Shown: one piece after another, positions 13,816 through 20,809 of the stretch
How the letters are laid out: every line of letters starts with the position of its first letter
Numbering within the stretch: the stretch's first letter is position 1
NCBI GenBank assembly: GCA_946221065.1
Contig: CAMIIO010000018.1
Location: 1 to 27,392 of the forward strand
Origin: an uncultured Rothia sp.
GTDB lineage: Bacteria > Actinomycetota > Actinomycetes > Actinomycetales > Micrococcaceae
DNA: 27,392 nt
Direction of reading: 5' to 3'
Notes under the pieces: generated by a model
The model's input: only the letters and a program-made list of their open reading frames with translations
Told to the model about the DNA's origin: nothing
The model's database searches: none
Translations under genes and position numbers: made by a program

Positions 13816-14775
13816 TTATTCCACCCCTGGGTAGGCCTGGAGTACCTTTCCTACCGCTCGATCAAGAAAATCTTTGCCGGCATCAAAATCGTAGAACCCA
13901 CAACTGAGCACCGCATAGGCGAGGGCGTGATGGGGGTACTGAAGTACCCCCTGCGTGTTGATGTACCAAATACCACGCTCGTCGAGAAGCCAGCCGTTCT
14001 TACAAAAAATTCGTTGAGGTTGAGGTGCATAAGGGGCGTAAAGAGTTTTTTGTTCGGGGAAGGCTAATAATCCCATACCCCAGCCTTGGGTGTCTTGATC
14101 TCGTGGCTCTAGCGCATTACGTAAAACGTCTAGATCGACCTGGGAAACCCAAGGAACACCCTCATATACCGCCTGGGCAATACACAGTTGATCGTGTGCG
14201 CAGGTATTATTCCCACCCCATCCCTCGTGGGCGCGCGTCAAATTAATCTCCAACAGTTCATAGGTGGCATTAAGCTGAGCCGCACGCTCCGCGGGGGTAT
14301 CCCCAAATCTGCTAAAAATACTGCGCGTAGAACGATTTTCCGATACCCCAAGGCTGGCTGTAACCCGCTCTCGTTCCTCGCCGGTAAGTGTGCGATGATT
14401 GGCGAGAGCTCGGCGCATGAGGGTAAGTGCTATGGGCACTTTCACCATGCTTGCCTCTAGGCCGATAAAGCCCGGATTGAACACATATTGTTCATGGGTG
14501 GAGTAGTCATACACTGCAACCGACAGACTCTCCGCAAAATTTTCTGCCACAACCTCCTCTAACGAGGCAGTAAGTTCCGGGCGAGTAACCAGGTGAGGTT
14601 CCGGGCGGTCAAAGGGGGTAGGGGTGGGAATAGGCGAACTTTCTCGAAAAGGTGCATCCTCCTTGTTCACTCCGCATCCGGTCAACGCAAACGAGCCCAG
14701 GCTGCCAAGCTGTAGCATTTGGCGTCGGGACAAGGGCGGTATGGCATCGACAGAGGGTGCGGAGTGAGTATTCAT
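13816..14775 (-). CDS. Tat-type lipoprotein with class A beta-lactamase/penicillin-binding-like domain
   Basis: The 319-aa protein starts with a twin-arginine signal (SRRQMLQLG, residues 16-24) ending in a lipobox LTGC with Cys34. It should therefore be a membrane-anchored, Tat-exported lipoprotein. A Pro/Thr-rich linker follows. The catalytic fold shows the SxxK motif as SMVK (S109-K112). The SxN position reads SEN (145-147, normally SDN) and the KTG position KNG (259-261). No clear Glu166-type motif (ExxLN) is seen. That pattern suggests a serine peptidase or beta-lactamase-fold protein of uncertain hydrolytic range rather than a standard beta-lactamase. ATG 14775 is preferred over a TTG four codons earlier. 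It lies 20 bases after the argE-like gene's stop, so the two are probably cotranscribed. Confidence 0.78.
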   Translation of the reverse strand: MNTHSAPSVDAIPPLSRRQMLQLGSLGSFALTGCGVNKEDAPFRESSPIPTPTPFDRPEPHLVTRPELTASLEEVVAENFAESLSVAVYDYSTHEQYVFNPGFIGLEASMVKVPIALTLMRRALANHRTLTGEERERVTASLGVSENRSTRSIFSRFGDTPAERAAQLNATYELLEINLTRAHEGWGGNNTCAHDQLCIAQAVYEGVPWVSQVDLDVLRNALEPRDQDTQGWGMGLLAFPEQKTLYAPYAPQPQRIFCKNGWLLDERGIWYINTQGVLQYPHHALAYAVLSCGFYDFDAGKDFLDRAVGKVLQAYPGVE

Positions 14776-14795
14776 CGGCAGAGGCAACGTTTAAT

Positions 14796-16031
14796 TTATA
14801 TGGCCTGCGTTGCCCAGTCGAGCACCCGCTGCATGAACTGTTCGCACTGTTCAATCTGCGAAATCTCTACCCATTCATTCGCCGTGTGCGCCTGAGCAAT
14901 ATCGCCGGGGCCAATGACGACGGCGGGAATACCGGCATTGTGGTACTGGCCGGCTTCGGTGCCGTAGGTGACTTTAATGAGCGGGGCGTCCTGCTGATCC
15001 GCATGGCCGGTGAGTTCGGCACCCAGCGTTAAGACGGCGTCGCCCGCCTCGTTACCCAGGGTGGGAACCCTCGCCAGTAGCTCGTGAGTTACCACAATCT
15101 GCTGTTGCAATGAACCCGGTTCTGCCCCGGAAAGCTGTTCTGCGCGCGCTGCCCGACCCTGCAAGCGTGGCAGGATGACCTCAAAGAGTTCCTTCTCAAC
15201 CAGTTCCACAACTTCTTCGGTAGAAACCTGCGGAATCGTGCGGAAGTCGTACTCTACTACGGCGTCCTCACCCACAATATTGTGGTTTAGTCCGCCCCTG
15301 ATGACGTTACCGCCGATGGTGGTTGTGGGGCTTGCGAACCCCTCATCGAACGGTCCTTCCTCTAGCCAGCGATCCGCCAGCTCTTCGAGGAACACCACGA
15401 ACTCGGCGGCACCGGCAGAAGCATTGACCCCGTGGGGCGCCAGGGACCCGTGCTTGGCAATCCCGTGAAACGTTGCCCTGCCACGGTGCGCCCCCTTATG
15501 CGCCGCAATCACCTGCATAGAGGTTGGCTCGCCCACCACCGCGAACTCCGGGTGAATACCGCGCGCCTGGAACTCCTCAATCATGCGCGGGGCACCAAAA
15601 CAGCCCAGCTCCTCATCGTAGGTGAACGCAAAATGTACCGGCCGGGTGAGCCGAGCCTGGGCAAAGCGGGGTAGTGCTTCTAGCGCGCAGGCAAGGTAAG
15701 ACTTCATATCGCTTACCCCGCGACCAAAAATCTTCCCATCTTTGACGGTTGCGGTGAATGGATCCGAATCCCACGCCTGACCCGTCACGGGAACCACATC
15801 CGTATGCCCCGAGAGCACAATACCGCCGTCGGTTGAACCGTCTGCCGCCGGAAGAGTTACGAACATGTTGGCGCGCTCGCCGTCGTCGCTGTAGGTATAA
15901 AACGGTTCAAAACCGCGCTGGGTGAACTCCGTGGCTACGGCATCCAGTAGCGCCTTATTGGAGGTGGCAGAAACCGAGGGGAAGGAAATGAGTTTTTCGA
16001 TCCAGGGGAAAGAAGCCGGTAAATCGCTCAA
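14796..16031 (-). CDS. argE: acetylornithine deacetylase-like M20 metallopeptidase
   Basis: The 411-aa enzyme is expected to hydrolyse N-acetylornithine to ornithine and acetate with two metal ions in the cytoplasm. The metal-binding and catalytic residues of the M20 family are all present: H76 and D78 in SGHTDVVPV, D108 in GVSDMKS, E140-E141 in YDEELG, E168 in VVGEPT, and H382 in GPGDIAQAHTANEW. The dimerisation domain sits between about 180 and 295. The length is slightly above the usual 380-390. The start is TTG at 16029-16031 (MSDLPASFPWIEKL), with only AGAGAG as a ribosome site. Actinobacteria normally use ArgJ for this step, so another acyl-amino-acid substrate is possible. Ornithine cyclodeaminase lies 1.7 kb away. 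Confidence 0.83.
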   Translation of the reverse strand: MSDLPASFPWIEKLISFPSVSATSNKALLDAVATEFTQRGFEPFYTYSDDGERANMFVTLPAADGSTDGGIVLSGHTDVVPVTGQAWDSDPFTATVKDGKIFGRGVSDMKSYLACALEALPRFAQARLTRPVHFAFTYDEELGCFGAPRMIEEFQARGIHPEFAVVGEPTSMQVIAAHKGAHRGRATFHGIAKHGSLAPHGVNASAGAAEFVVFLEELADRWLEEGPFDEGFASPTTTIGGNVIRGGLNHNIVGEDAVVEYDFRTIPQVSTEEVVELVEKELFEVILPRLQGRAARAEQLSGAEPGSLQQQIVVTHELLARVPTLGNEAGDAVLTLGAELTGHADQQDAPLIKVTYGTEAGQYHNAGIPAVVIGPGDIAQAHTANEWVEISQIEQCEQFMQRVLDWATQAI

Positions 16032-16142
16032 GAAAATTCAACTCTCTGTATCTCAAAGGTTCGGGACTCTTTTTCTACCATAGCGCGGGCAGAGGTGTTC
16101 CCGGCGGTGGGTGTGAAGAATCTGTTATATTGCGGAACATAA

Positions 16143-16190
16143 CAAAACCCCGGCAACATGTTCCTTGACAGGGATGTAATCGGGGTTTTG
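16143..16190 (-). terminator. intrinsic terminator after ltrA
   Basis: CAAAACCCCG (16143-16152) and CGGGGTTTTG (16181-16190) are perfect arms. ACAT and ATGT inside extend the fold. The site lies about 80 bases after the ltrA stop on the minus strand, and the arm itself supplies the TTTTG end. The 16032-16142 interval must hold the argE promoter, where TATAAC on the minus strand is the only -10-like element I see. Confidence 0.65.
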
Positions 16191-16266
16191 CTTGGTAAGT
16201 CAACGGCGACGAGGACGCGCGGTGAGCCACGTAGGGTTCCGTCCGCCGTCGGTGCGGAAAACTTGC

Positions 16267-17448
16267 CTAGTGCATTGCTTCCGCCGAACGACGTCGAACC
16301 ACCAGAGTTGCCACAATGCCTACCAGTACCGCGCAGGTCCAGACGGCGGGAAAGGGAATGAGTACGTCCGCGAATACCAGGACGGCACCGCCCAACATTG
16401 CCGTGTTCACCACCGAATCTTTTATATGGCGAATCACGATGAACCAAATGCCCAGCAGGAATAACGCCACTGGGATGGCGATGGCGAGGGACGCTCCGCG
16501 CTCGCCCAGCTCGCTGTGCCCGGTTTCCACGTTTACTAGTAGCTCAATGCCGGCAGCAAAAGCAGCCGCCGCGGCGAACACAAAATAATGTACATACCCG
16601 TAGGTGAGGGACTGCCTAAAGCTACCAATCAGCCCGTGATGTGGCGGCCAAAAATAAATCCACCACAGCGCCGCGGTGCCCACCAGTGCCAATACCGCCA
16701 CGGCAATTAGGCGGTGTAGAGCCTCCACCTCGGAGGTGCCTTCGATGATCGCATTAGCCGAACCTAGCAGACCCTCACCCAAAATTACCAGGGTAAAGAG
16801 GCTGTAGCGTTCCGTAATGTGGTGCGGGTGCCAGGGGGTTGTTTTGCTTGTTTTAGCAGTCTCCGCAAAAATTGGCACGCTTAGCTCTAGGATCCAGAGC
16901 GGAACCATGAGCAACGTGGCATACGGGGCGTGGGAAAAGAGGAGCAACCAGCCCACCCAGAGCGCCTGCGCGATCAAAATACCAAAGCCGTAGCGGAAGG
17001 TTGTTATCCGATAATCCGGGTTGCTGATTCCTGCCCGGAACCACTGCGTTGCCATGCAAATACGCATAATCACGTAGCCAATCACGCATACTGTGAAGTC
17101 GCCCTCGGTAAAGGCGGTGGAAATACCTGCCGAGAACACCACCACCCCACCCATTTGGGTAATAGTGAGTACGCGATATAGCCAGTCATCCACATCAAAG
17201 GAGGTGGCGAACCAGGTGAAGTTCATCCACGCCCACCAAATGCAGAAGAACATGATGGCAAAGGAGGTGACGCCGTGTTCATGGTGCCCTTCGGTGAGGG
17301 CATGGTGGAGGTTGCTCGCGGCGGAGCTGACGGCGATTACGAAAACGAGGTCAAAAAATAGTTCCAGCGAGCTCGCCACTCGGTGTGGCTCGTTAGCTTC
17401 GCGCGGCGTCATGCGGGAAAGCCCCAAACGGGCAGGTGAAATACTCAT
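16267..17448 (-). CDS. ltrA: low temperature requirement protein A (LtrA) family membrane protein
   Basis: This is a 393-aa multispanning protein counted from the ATG at 17448. The family signature MTPREANEPHRVASSLELFF followed by DLVFVIAVS sits at residues 13-41. About ten hydrophobic helices follow, with family blocks IWWAWMNFTWFATSFDVDDW, ITERYSLFTLVILGE and WWIYFWPP. Listeria LtrA is needed for growth in the cold, but the biochemical role is not known. The frame stays open to 17508 but the extra residues (MWGVRATNT) are not family-like. I therefore prefer 17448, though its ribosome site is weak. A terminator stands on each side, so it is a single-gene unit. A Lys/Arg-poor C-terminus ends in VVRRRSAEAMH. 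Confidence 0.85.
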   Translation of the reverse strand: MSISPARLGLSRMTPREANEPHRVASSLELFFDLVFVIAVSSAASNLHHALTEGHHEHGVTSFAIMFFCIWWAWMNFTWFATSFDVDDWLYRVLTITQMGGVVVFSAGISTAFTEGDFTVCVIGYVIMRICMATQWFRAGISNPDYRITTFRYGFGILIAQALWVGWLLLFSHAPYATLLMVPLWILELSVPIFAETAKTSKTTPWHPHHITERYSLFTLVILGEGLLGSANAIIEGTSEVEALHRLIAVAVLALVGTAALWWIYFWPPHHGLIGSFRQSLTYGYVHYFVFAAAAAFAAGIELLVNVETGHSELGERGASLAIAIPVALFLLGIWFIVIRHIKDSVVNTAMLGGAVLVFADVLIPFPAVWTCAVLVGIVATLVVRRRSAEAMH

Positions 17449-17567
17449 AAAATCCAGGGGTGTGAGAGTTTGTAGGGCTGGCGTGTTCGTGGCACGGACA
17501 CCCCACAAAATAGGTATAGACAGGTTAAGTGTAGCGGGGGAGTTGACTTTTCCAACCAGGAGAAACC

Positions 17568-17604
17568 AAAAACCGAGTGTTTCTTAGTGAAACACTCGGC
17601 TTTT
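17568..17604 (-). terminator. intrinsic terminator after the MarR gene
   Basis: CCGAGTGTTTC (17573-17583) and GAAACACTCGG (17589-17599) pair perfectly around TTAGT. On the minus strand the stem is followed by TTTTTGG. It is about 70 bases beyond the MarR-family gene's stop and upstream of ltrA. Confidence 0.8.
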
Positions 17605-17667
17605 AGGCGCCCTTTTTCAGCCGCCCGGCGCGACTACCTCTGCGGGCATGGCTCCGGGGTTGGGCTA

Positions 17668-18579
17668 CTAGTTAGTAGGACCCTCGGCACGATTCTCAAA
17701 ACCCGGCTGAGAATGACCGGGAAACGGATTATTATTCTCACCCGGACGGCGATTACCACCAAAACCGCCACGATTCCCGCGATGATTCTCTCGTTGCTCC
17801 TGACGCTCTTCTCGGCGCTCGCGACGATCGACACGGCGCTGCTCGTGCCCTGCCAGCTTTTCCGCCCGGTCAGCTACCATCTCTTCACAACGTTCATCGC
17901 CCATGCGCTCGCGGGCTGCCTTCTCCCACTCGTCGGGGGAGAAGCCGCGGGCGTCGTCGTCAAACTTGTCGGCAAAAGACTCGCCCGGAAACTCGCCGCG
18001 CGCGTCACCGTGGGAATGGCGCCCACCGGGGAAGCCCCTGCCAAAACCGCGCGGACCGCGCATTCCCATCTTCTCCGCACGAGCCATCCACTGCTCAAAA
18101 CGTTCATCACCCATGCGCTCGCGGACTGCCCTCTCCCAGTCTTCGGGGGAGTGCTCATCCATGCCTTTGGTAGCTTTTTCCAGGTTGGCGAGAATACGGT
18201 CAAGGTACTCACCTAGGCGGGTGCGATCTTCCTCGCTGAATCCCTCAAACATTTCCTCGCCTCCGCGGCTTTCTGCTGCGGCGTCGCGACCGGCGTCGGT
18301 GAGGGAAACGAGCATGATGCGGCCGTCTTCGGAGGATTTTTCGCGGGTAATCAGCTCCTTTTGTTCAAGTTTGACTAGGCTCTCGTTGAGGGAGGGAACG
18401 CGGATTCCTAAGATGAAAGCGAGATCGCGGGTGGGGATTTTATCCTGCAATTTGAGGGCTGCGAGAATGCGGCGCTGACTGCCGGTGGGGCCGCCTTGCT
18501 CGGCGCGACGTTGGTGCATGATACGACGGGTGAGGTGGTGAATCTGGCCAAATTTTTCATTCAAGACGTTGGTGTTCAT
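17668..18579 (-). CDS. MarR-family regulator with long charged C-terminal tail
   Basis: Residues 1-135 form a winged-helix MarR domain: the recognition region DLAFILGIRVPSLNESLVKL, then the wing KSSEDGRIMLVSLTDAGRDA, then a dimerisation helix LGEYLDRILANLEKA. The family norm is about 140-160 aa, but this protein has 303. The extra half is rich in Arg, Glu, Gly and Asn and holds a 19-residue repeat, SPEDWERAVRERMGDERFE (144-162) and SPDEWEKAARERMGDERCE (214-232), exactly 70 residues apart. It ends in a disordered RRERREERQEQRENHRGNRG-type stretch. The 50-bp DNA copies (17891-17940, 18101-18150) are also visible. Three CCTGTT/AACAGG sites lie around its own promoter, so autoregulation is likely. 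No efflux gene is attached; the downstream neighbour is ltrA beyond a terminator. Confidence 0.85.
   Translation of the reverse strand: MNTNVLNEKFGQIHHLTRRIMHQRRAEQGGPTGSQRRILAALKLQDKIPTRDLAFILGIRVPSLNESLVKLEQKELITREKSSEDGRIMLVSLTDAGRDAAAESRGGEEMFEGFSEEDRTRLGEYLDRILANLEKATKGMDEHSPEDWERAVRERMGDERFEQWMARAEKMGMRGPRGFGRGFPGGRHSHGDARGEFPGESFADKFDDDARGFSPDEWEKAARERMGDERCEEMVADRAEKLAGHEQRRVDRRERREERQEQRENHRGNRGGFGGNRRPGENNNPFPGHSQPGFENRAEGPTN
17891..18150. repeat. 210-bp-spaced direct repeat inside the MarR-family gene
   Basis: About 50 bp starting CGTTCATCGCCCATGCGCTC at 17891-17940 recurs at 18101-18150 with a handful of substitutions. The copies are in frame and encode the two SP-[ED][DE]-WE-[RK]-A modules of the tail, so the tail grew by internal duplication of a 210-bp unit. 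Confidence 0.8.
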
Positions 18580-18674
18580 GGTGAACTTCTTTCTGTGTTT
18601 TCTTTAGGGAAATCTGTGGCACGTTAGCTGATAGGAGGATCGGGTAGTTCTGCCCGGGAGTTTTTTATCAGGTG

Positions 18675-18718
18675 CCTGTTGAAAACTATAACAGGTATCT
18701 TTAGGAAAATGCAACAGG
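18675..18718 (-). promoter_or_regulatory. promoter and operators of the MarR-family gene
   Basis: On the minus strand TTGCAT (18709-18714) and TATAGT (18685-18690) are 18 bases apart, a good promoter. CCTGTT (18675-18680) and AACAGG (18690-18695) form an inverted pair around the -10. A further AACAGG (18713-18718) overlaps the -35. Binding there would block RNA polymerase, the usual mode of MarR autoregulation. A CGGGTAG/CTGCCCG stem follows in the 5' leader at about 18634-18649. Confidence 0.6.
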
Positions 18719-18803
18719 TGTCTGTAGGAAAAATTTTTTGGCGCGACAATATCCTCTAAAATCTCGAAGGCTCGCGGGAACACCATAAACCAAGAGCACC
18801 GGA

Positions 18804-18875
18804 AGTGATGGTGTGCGTTAGCGATGTTTGTAGTGAGATAGCAGACCACAAGCATCGCTAACACACACCGTCACT
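18804..18875. terminator. long imperfect inverted repeat after the decarboxylase gene
   Basis: The 28-bp arms 18804-18831 and 18848-18875 match at 25 of 28 positions around a 16-base loop; the core is GTTAGCGATG/CATCGCTAAC. It begins nine bases beyond the minus-strand decarboxylase stop. Two of the three mismatches are G-U pairs in plus-strand RNA but A-C in minus-strand RNA, so the fold is more stable on the strand that carries no gene. No T-run follows on the minus side. Confidence 0.55.
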
Positions 18876-18883
18876 CGGCGGGT

Positions 18884-20548
18884 TTAGCTGTTCTTGTGCA
18901 TTTGCTCCACATGCGCGCCGAAATCACGTAGCAACTGAGGCATATCGTCCCTGTCAGTCACCACTTCAACAAACACCAGCTTGTCGCTGGTCTGCTGAGC
19001 CACCTTGCACGCCTCAACCAGCTCCGCAGAGGTCGTAGCGCGCAGAATCACCGAGTTCTCCTCGGTAGCACCAAAACCGGCGGGAATCTTCTGCCAGTCG
19101 TAGCGGGTGATGTTGTTGTACTTGGCTTCGGGGCCGTGAATGGAACGCTCAATGGTGTAGCCATCATTGTTGATAACGAACATGACGGGGTTTAGGCGCT
19201 CGCGCAGGATGGTGCCGAGTTCCTGAATGGTGAGTTGCGCCGAGCCGTCGCCAATGAGTAGTACCCCGCGCGAGTCACGGTCTGCCATAGCTGCGCCCAG
19301 CAACGCGGGCAGTGAATAGCCGATCGAGCCCCACAATGGCATACCGATAAAGCGGGAGTCCTCGGGGAATTTCTGGTTAGCCATACCAAAGAAGGAGGTT
19401 CCCATGTCCACAACCACGGTGTTCTTGGTGTCTAGGTGAGTGGGCAGGAGGGACCATAGCTCGTCCTGGGTGAGTGATGAATCGGAGGGCCCGGGCAGAG
19501 TCTTGGAGTTTTCTGGGTGGGTGAAGTCCATGGGCTGCGCGCCGGCGTCCCGAGCAACCTCGGTGAGGATTTTGAGGGCGTCCGGCATGGCGAGTGGGGC
19601 AAAAACCTTACCTGCAATGGTGGCACCCTGGGCACCCAGGTCAATCACGCGGGCGGGGTCAATCTGGTGTGAGTAGTGGGCTGAGGTGGTGTCCGTAAAT
19701 TCCACGCCGGAGCTGATGAGCACCTCGGCGTCCTCAACGACTTTGCGCACGGGTTCTTCGGAGAGCGCACCAATGTAAATGCCGGCGTAGTTGGGGAGGG
19801 TTTCGTCCAGCATTGCCTTGCCCCAGAGAATAGAGGCGAAGGGGAACCCTGTGGTGGTAACCAGCTCGTTGAGTTCTTTGACGGCGCCCAGGCGTTCGGT
19901 CATGATATCCGCGAGCACGGTGGTCTTTTTGCCCTGCAAGAATTCGCGGGCAGCGCTCCGGAATTGGTCTTCCACGTCGGGGGCGGAGAGTCGCAGATTC
20001 ACGTTGAGCGGTTCCGACGGCGGGGTGGCGGGTGTGCGGGCAACGTCCACGGGGAGCATGAGGTAGCCGGGTTTGCGTTGAAGGACGGCTTCGGTGAGCA
20101 CGCGGTCGATGTCTGCGGTGGCGGTGGCGCGGCTGAGTACTGCCACGGAGTAGTTGACTTCGCGTGCCATGCGTACAAAGTGCATGAAGTCGCCGTCGCC
20201 GAGGGTGTGGTGCATTCGGCTGTGCTGCTGTTGCGCGGAGGTTCCTGGTGCACCAACGATGTGGATTACGGGCACGTTTTCTGCGTAGGAGCCGGCGGTG
20301 GCGTTGATGGCGGAGAGTTCGCCGACGCCGTAGGTGGTGCAGATAGCGGCGATTCCGCGGATGCGGGCATAGCCGTCTGCGGCGTAGCCGGCGTTGAGCT
20401 CGTTGGCGTTACCGATCCAGTCGAGTTTTTCGTGGGCGAGGACGTCGTCGAGGAAATGTAGGTTGAAGTCGCCGGGGACGCCGAAGATTTCGGAGGCGCC
20501 GAGTTCGACGAGTCGATCAAGAAGATAGTTTCCAACGTTATAAGTCAT
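18884..20548 (-). CDS. thiamine-diphosphate 2-keto-acid decarboxylase (indolepyruvate/pyruvate decarboxylase type)
   Basis: The 554-aa cytoplasmic enzyme removes CO2 from a 2-keto acid to give an aldehyde. The N-terminal PYR domain holds the ThDP-activating Glu50 in NANELNAGYAADGYARI and the catalytic His pair H113-H114 in RMHHTLGDGDF. The middle domain spans about 190-340. The C-terminal PP domain carries the ThDP/Mg motif from GDGS (433-436) to NN (460-461), then the catalytic Glu467 in DGYTIERSIHG. The HHTLGDG form fits the IpdC/KdcA/PDC branch and excludes acetolactate synthase. Whether pyruvate, indolepyruvate or branched keto acids are preferred cannot be read here. ATG at 20548 is the natural start. 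The gene is alone, between a hairpin and a 260-bp divergent promoter region. Confidence 0.9.
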   Translation of the reverse strand: MTYNVGNYLLDRLVELGASEIFGVPGDFNLHFLDDVLAHEKLDWIGNANELNAGYAADGYARIRGIAAICTTYGVGELSAINATAGSYAENVPVIHIVGAPGTSAQQQHSRMHHTLGDGDFMHFVRMAREVNYSVAVLSRATATADIDRVLTEAVLQRKPGYLMLPVDVARTPATPPSEPLNVNLRLSAPDVEDQFRSAAREFLQGKKTTVLADIMTERLGAVKELNELVTTTGFPFASILWGKAMLDETLPNYAGIYIGALSEEPVRKVVEDAEVLISSGVEFTDTTSAHYSHQIDPARVIDLGAQGATIAGKVFAPLAMPDALKILTEVARDAGAQPMDFTHPENSKTLPGPSDSSLTQDELWSLLPTHLDTKNTVVVDMGTSFFGMANQKFPEDSRFIGMPLWGSIGYSLPALLGAAMADRDSRGVLLIGDGSAQLTIQELGTILRERLNPVMFVINNDGYTIERSIHGPEAKYNNITRYDWQKIPAGFGATEENSVILRATTSAELVEACKVAQQTSDKLVFVEVVTDRDDMPQLLRDFGAHVEQMHKNS

Positions 20549-20644
20549 GGAATTTAAGCCTTTCGATACGTGGCTGTGACGGCGTGAAGAGCCGTGGTTG
20601 AGGTGCCGCTGCGTGAGTGTCGTGGCGACATCCCTACTATCATA

Positions 20645-20654
20645 ACCACGTGGT
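20645..20654. promoter_or_regulatory. ACCACGTGGT palindrome in the divergent promoter region
   Basis: A perfect 10-bp palindrome lies about 100 bases upstream of the decarboxylase start on the minus strand and 155 bases before the glycan gene run. TTATGATAG just downstream on the minus strand could be its -10. The wider gap (20549-20809) holds no ORF. TAGACT at about 20747-20752 is a -10 candidate for the plus-strand genes. Confidence 0.3.
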
Positions 20655-20809
20655 GTGACTCACTCTGTACGGGGTGTGGTGCGGAGGCGGGGCTAATGTG
20701 GGGAATGTTTTGTGCTTACGCTCTGTGAGGCGAGCAAAAACGCGGATAGACTAGGGAAGTTGAAAACAAAGACTACCTGCAGGGCACACACCCTGGGCGG
20801 AGGAAATTT

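Noticed and set aside
19964..20461. Plus-strand 165-codon frame opposite the decarboxylase gene
   Set aside because: It is a shadow frame in high-GC coding DNA; the minus-strand enzyme has all catalytic motifs.
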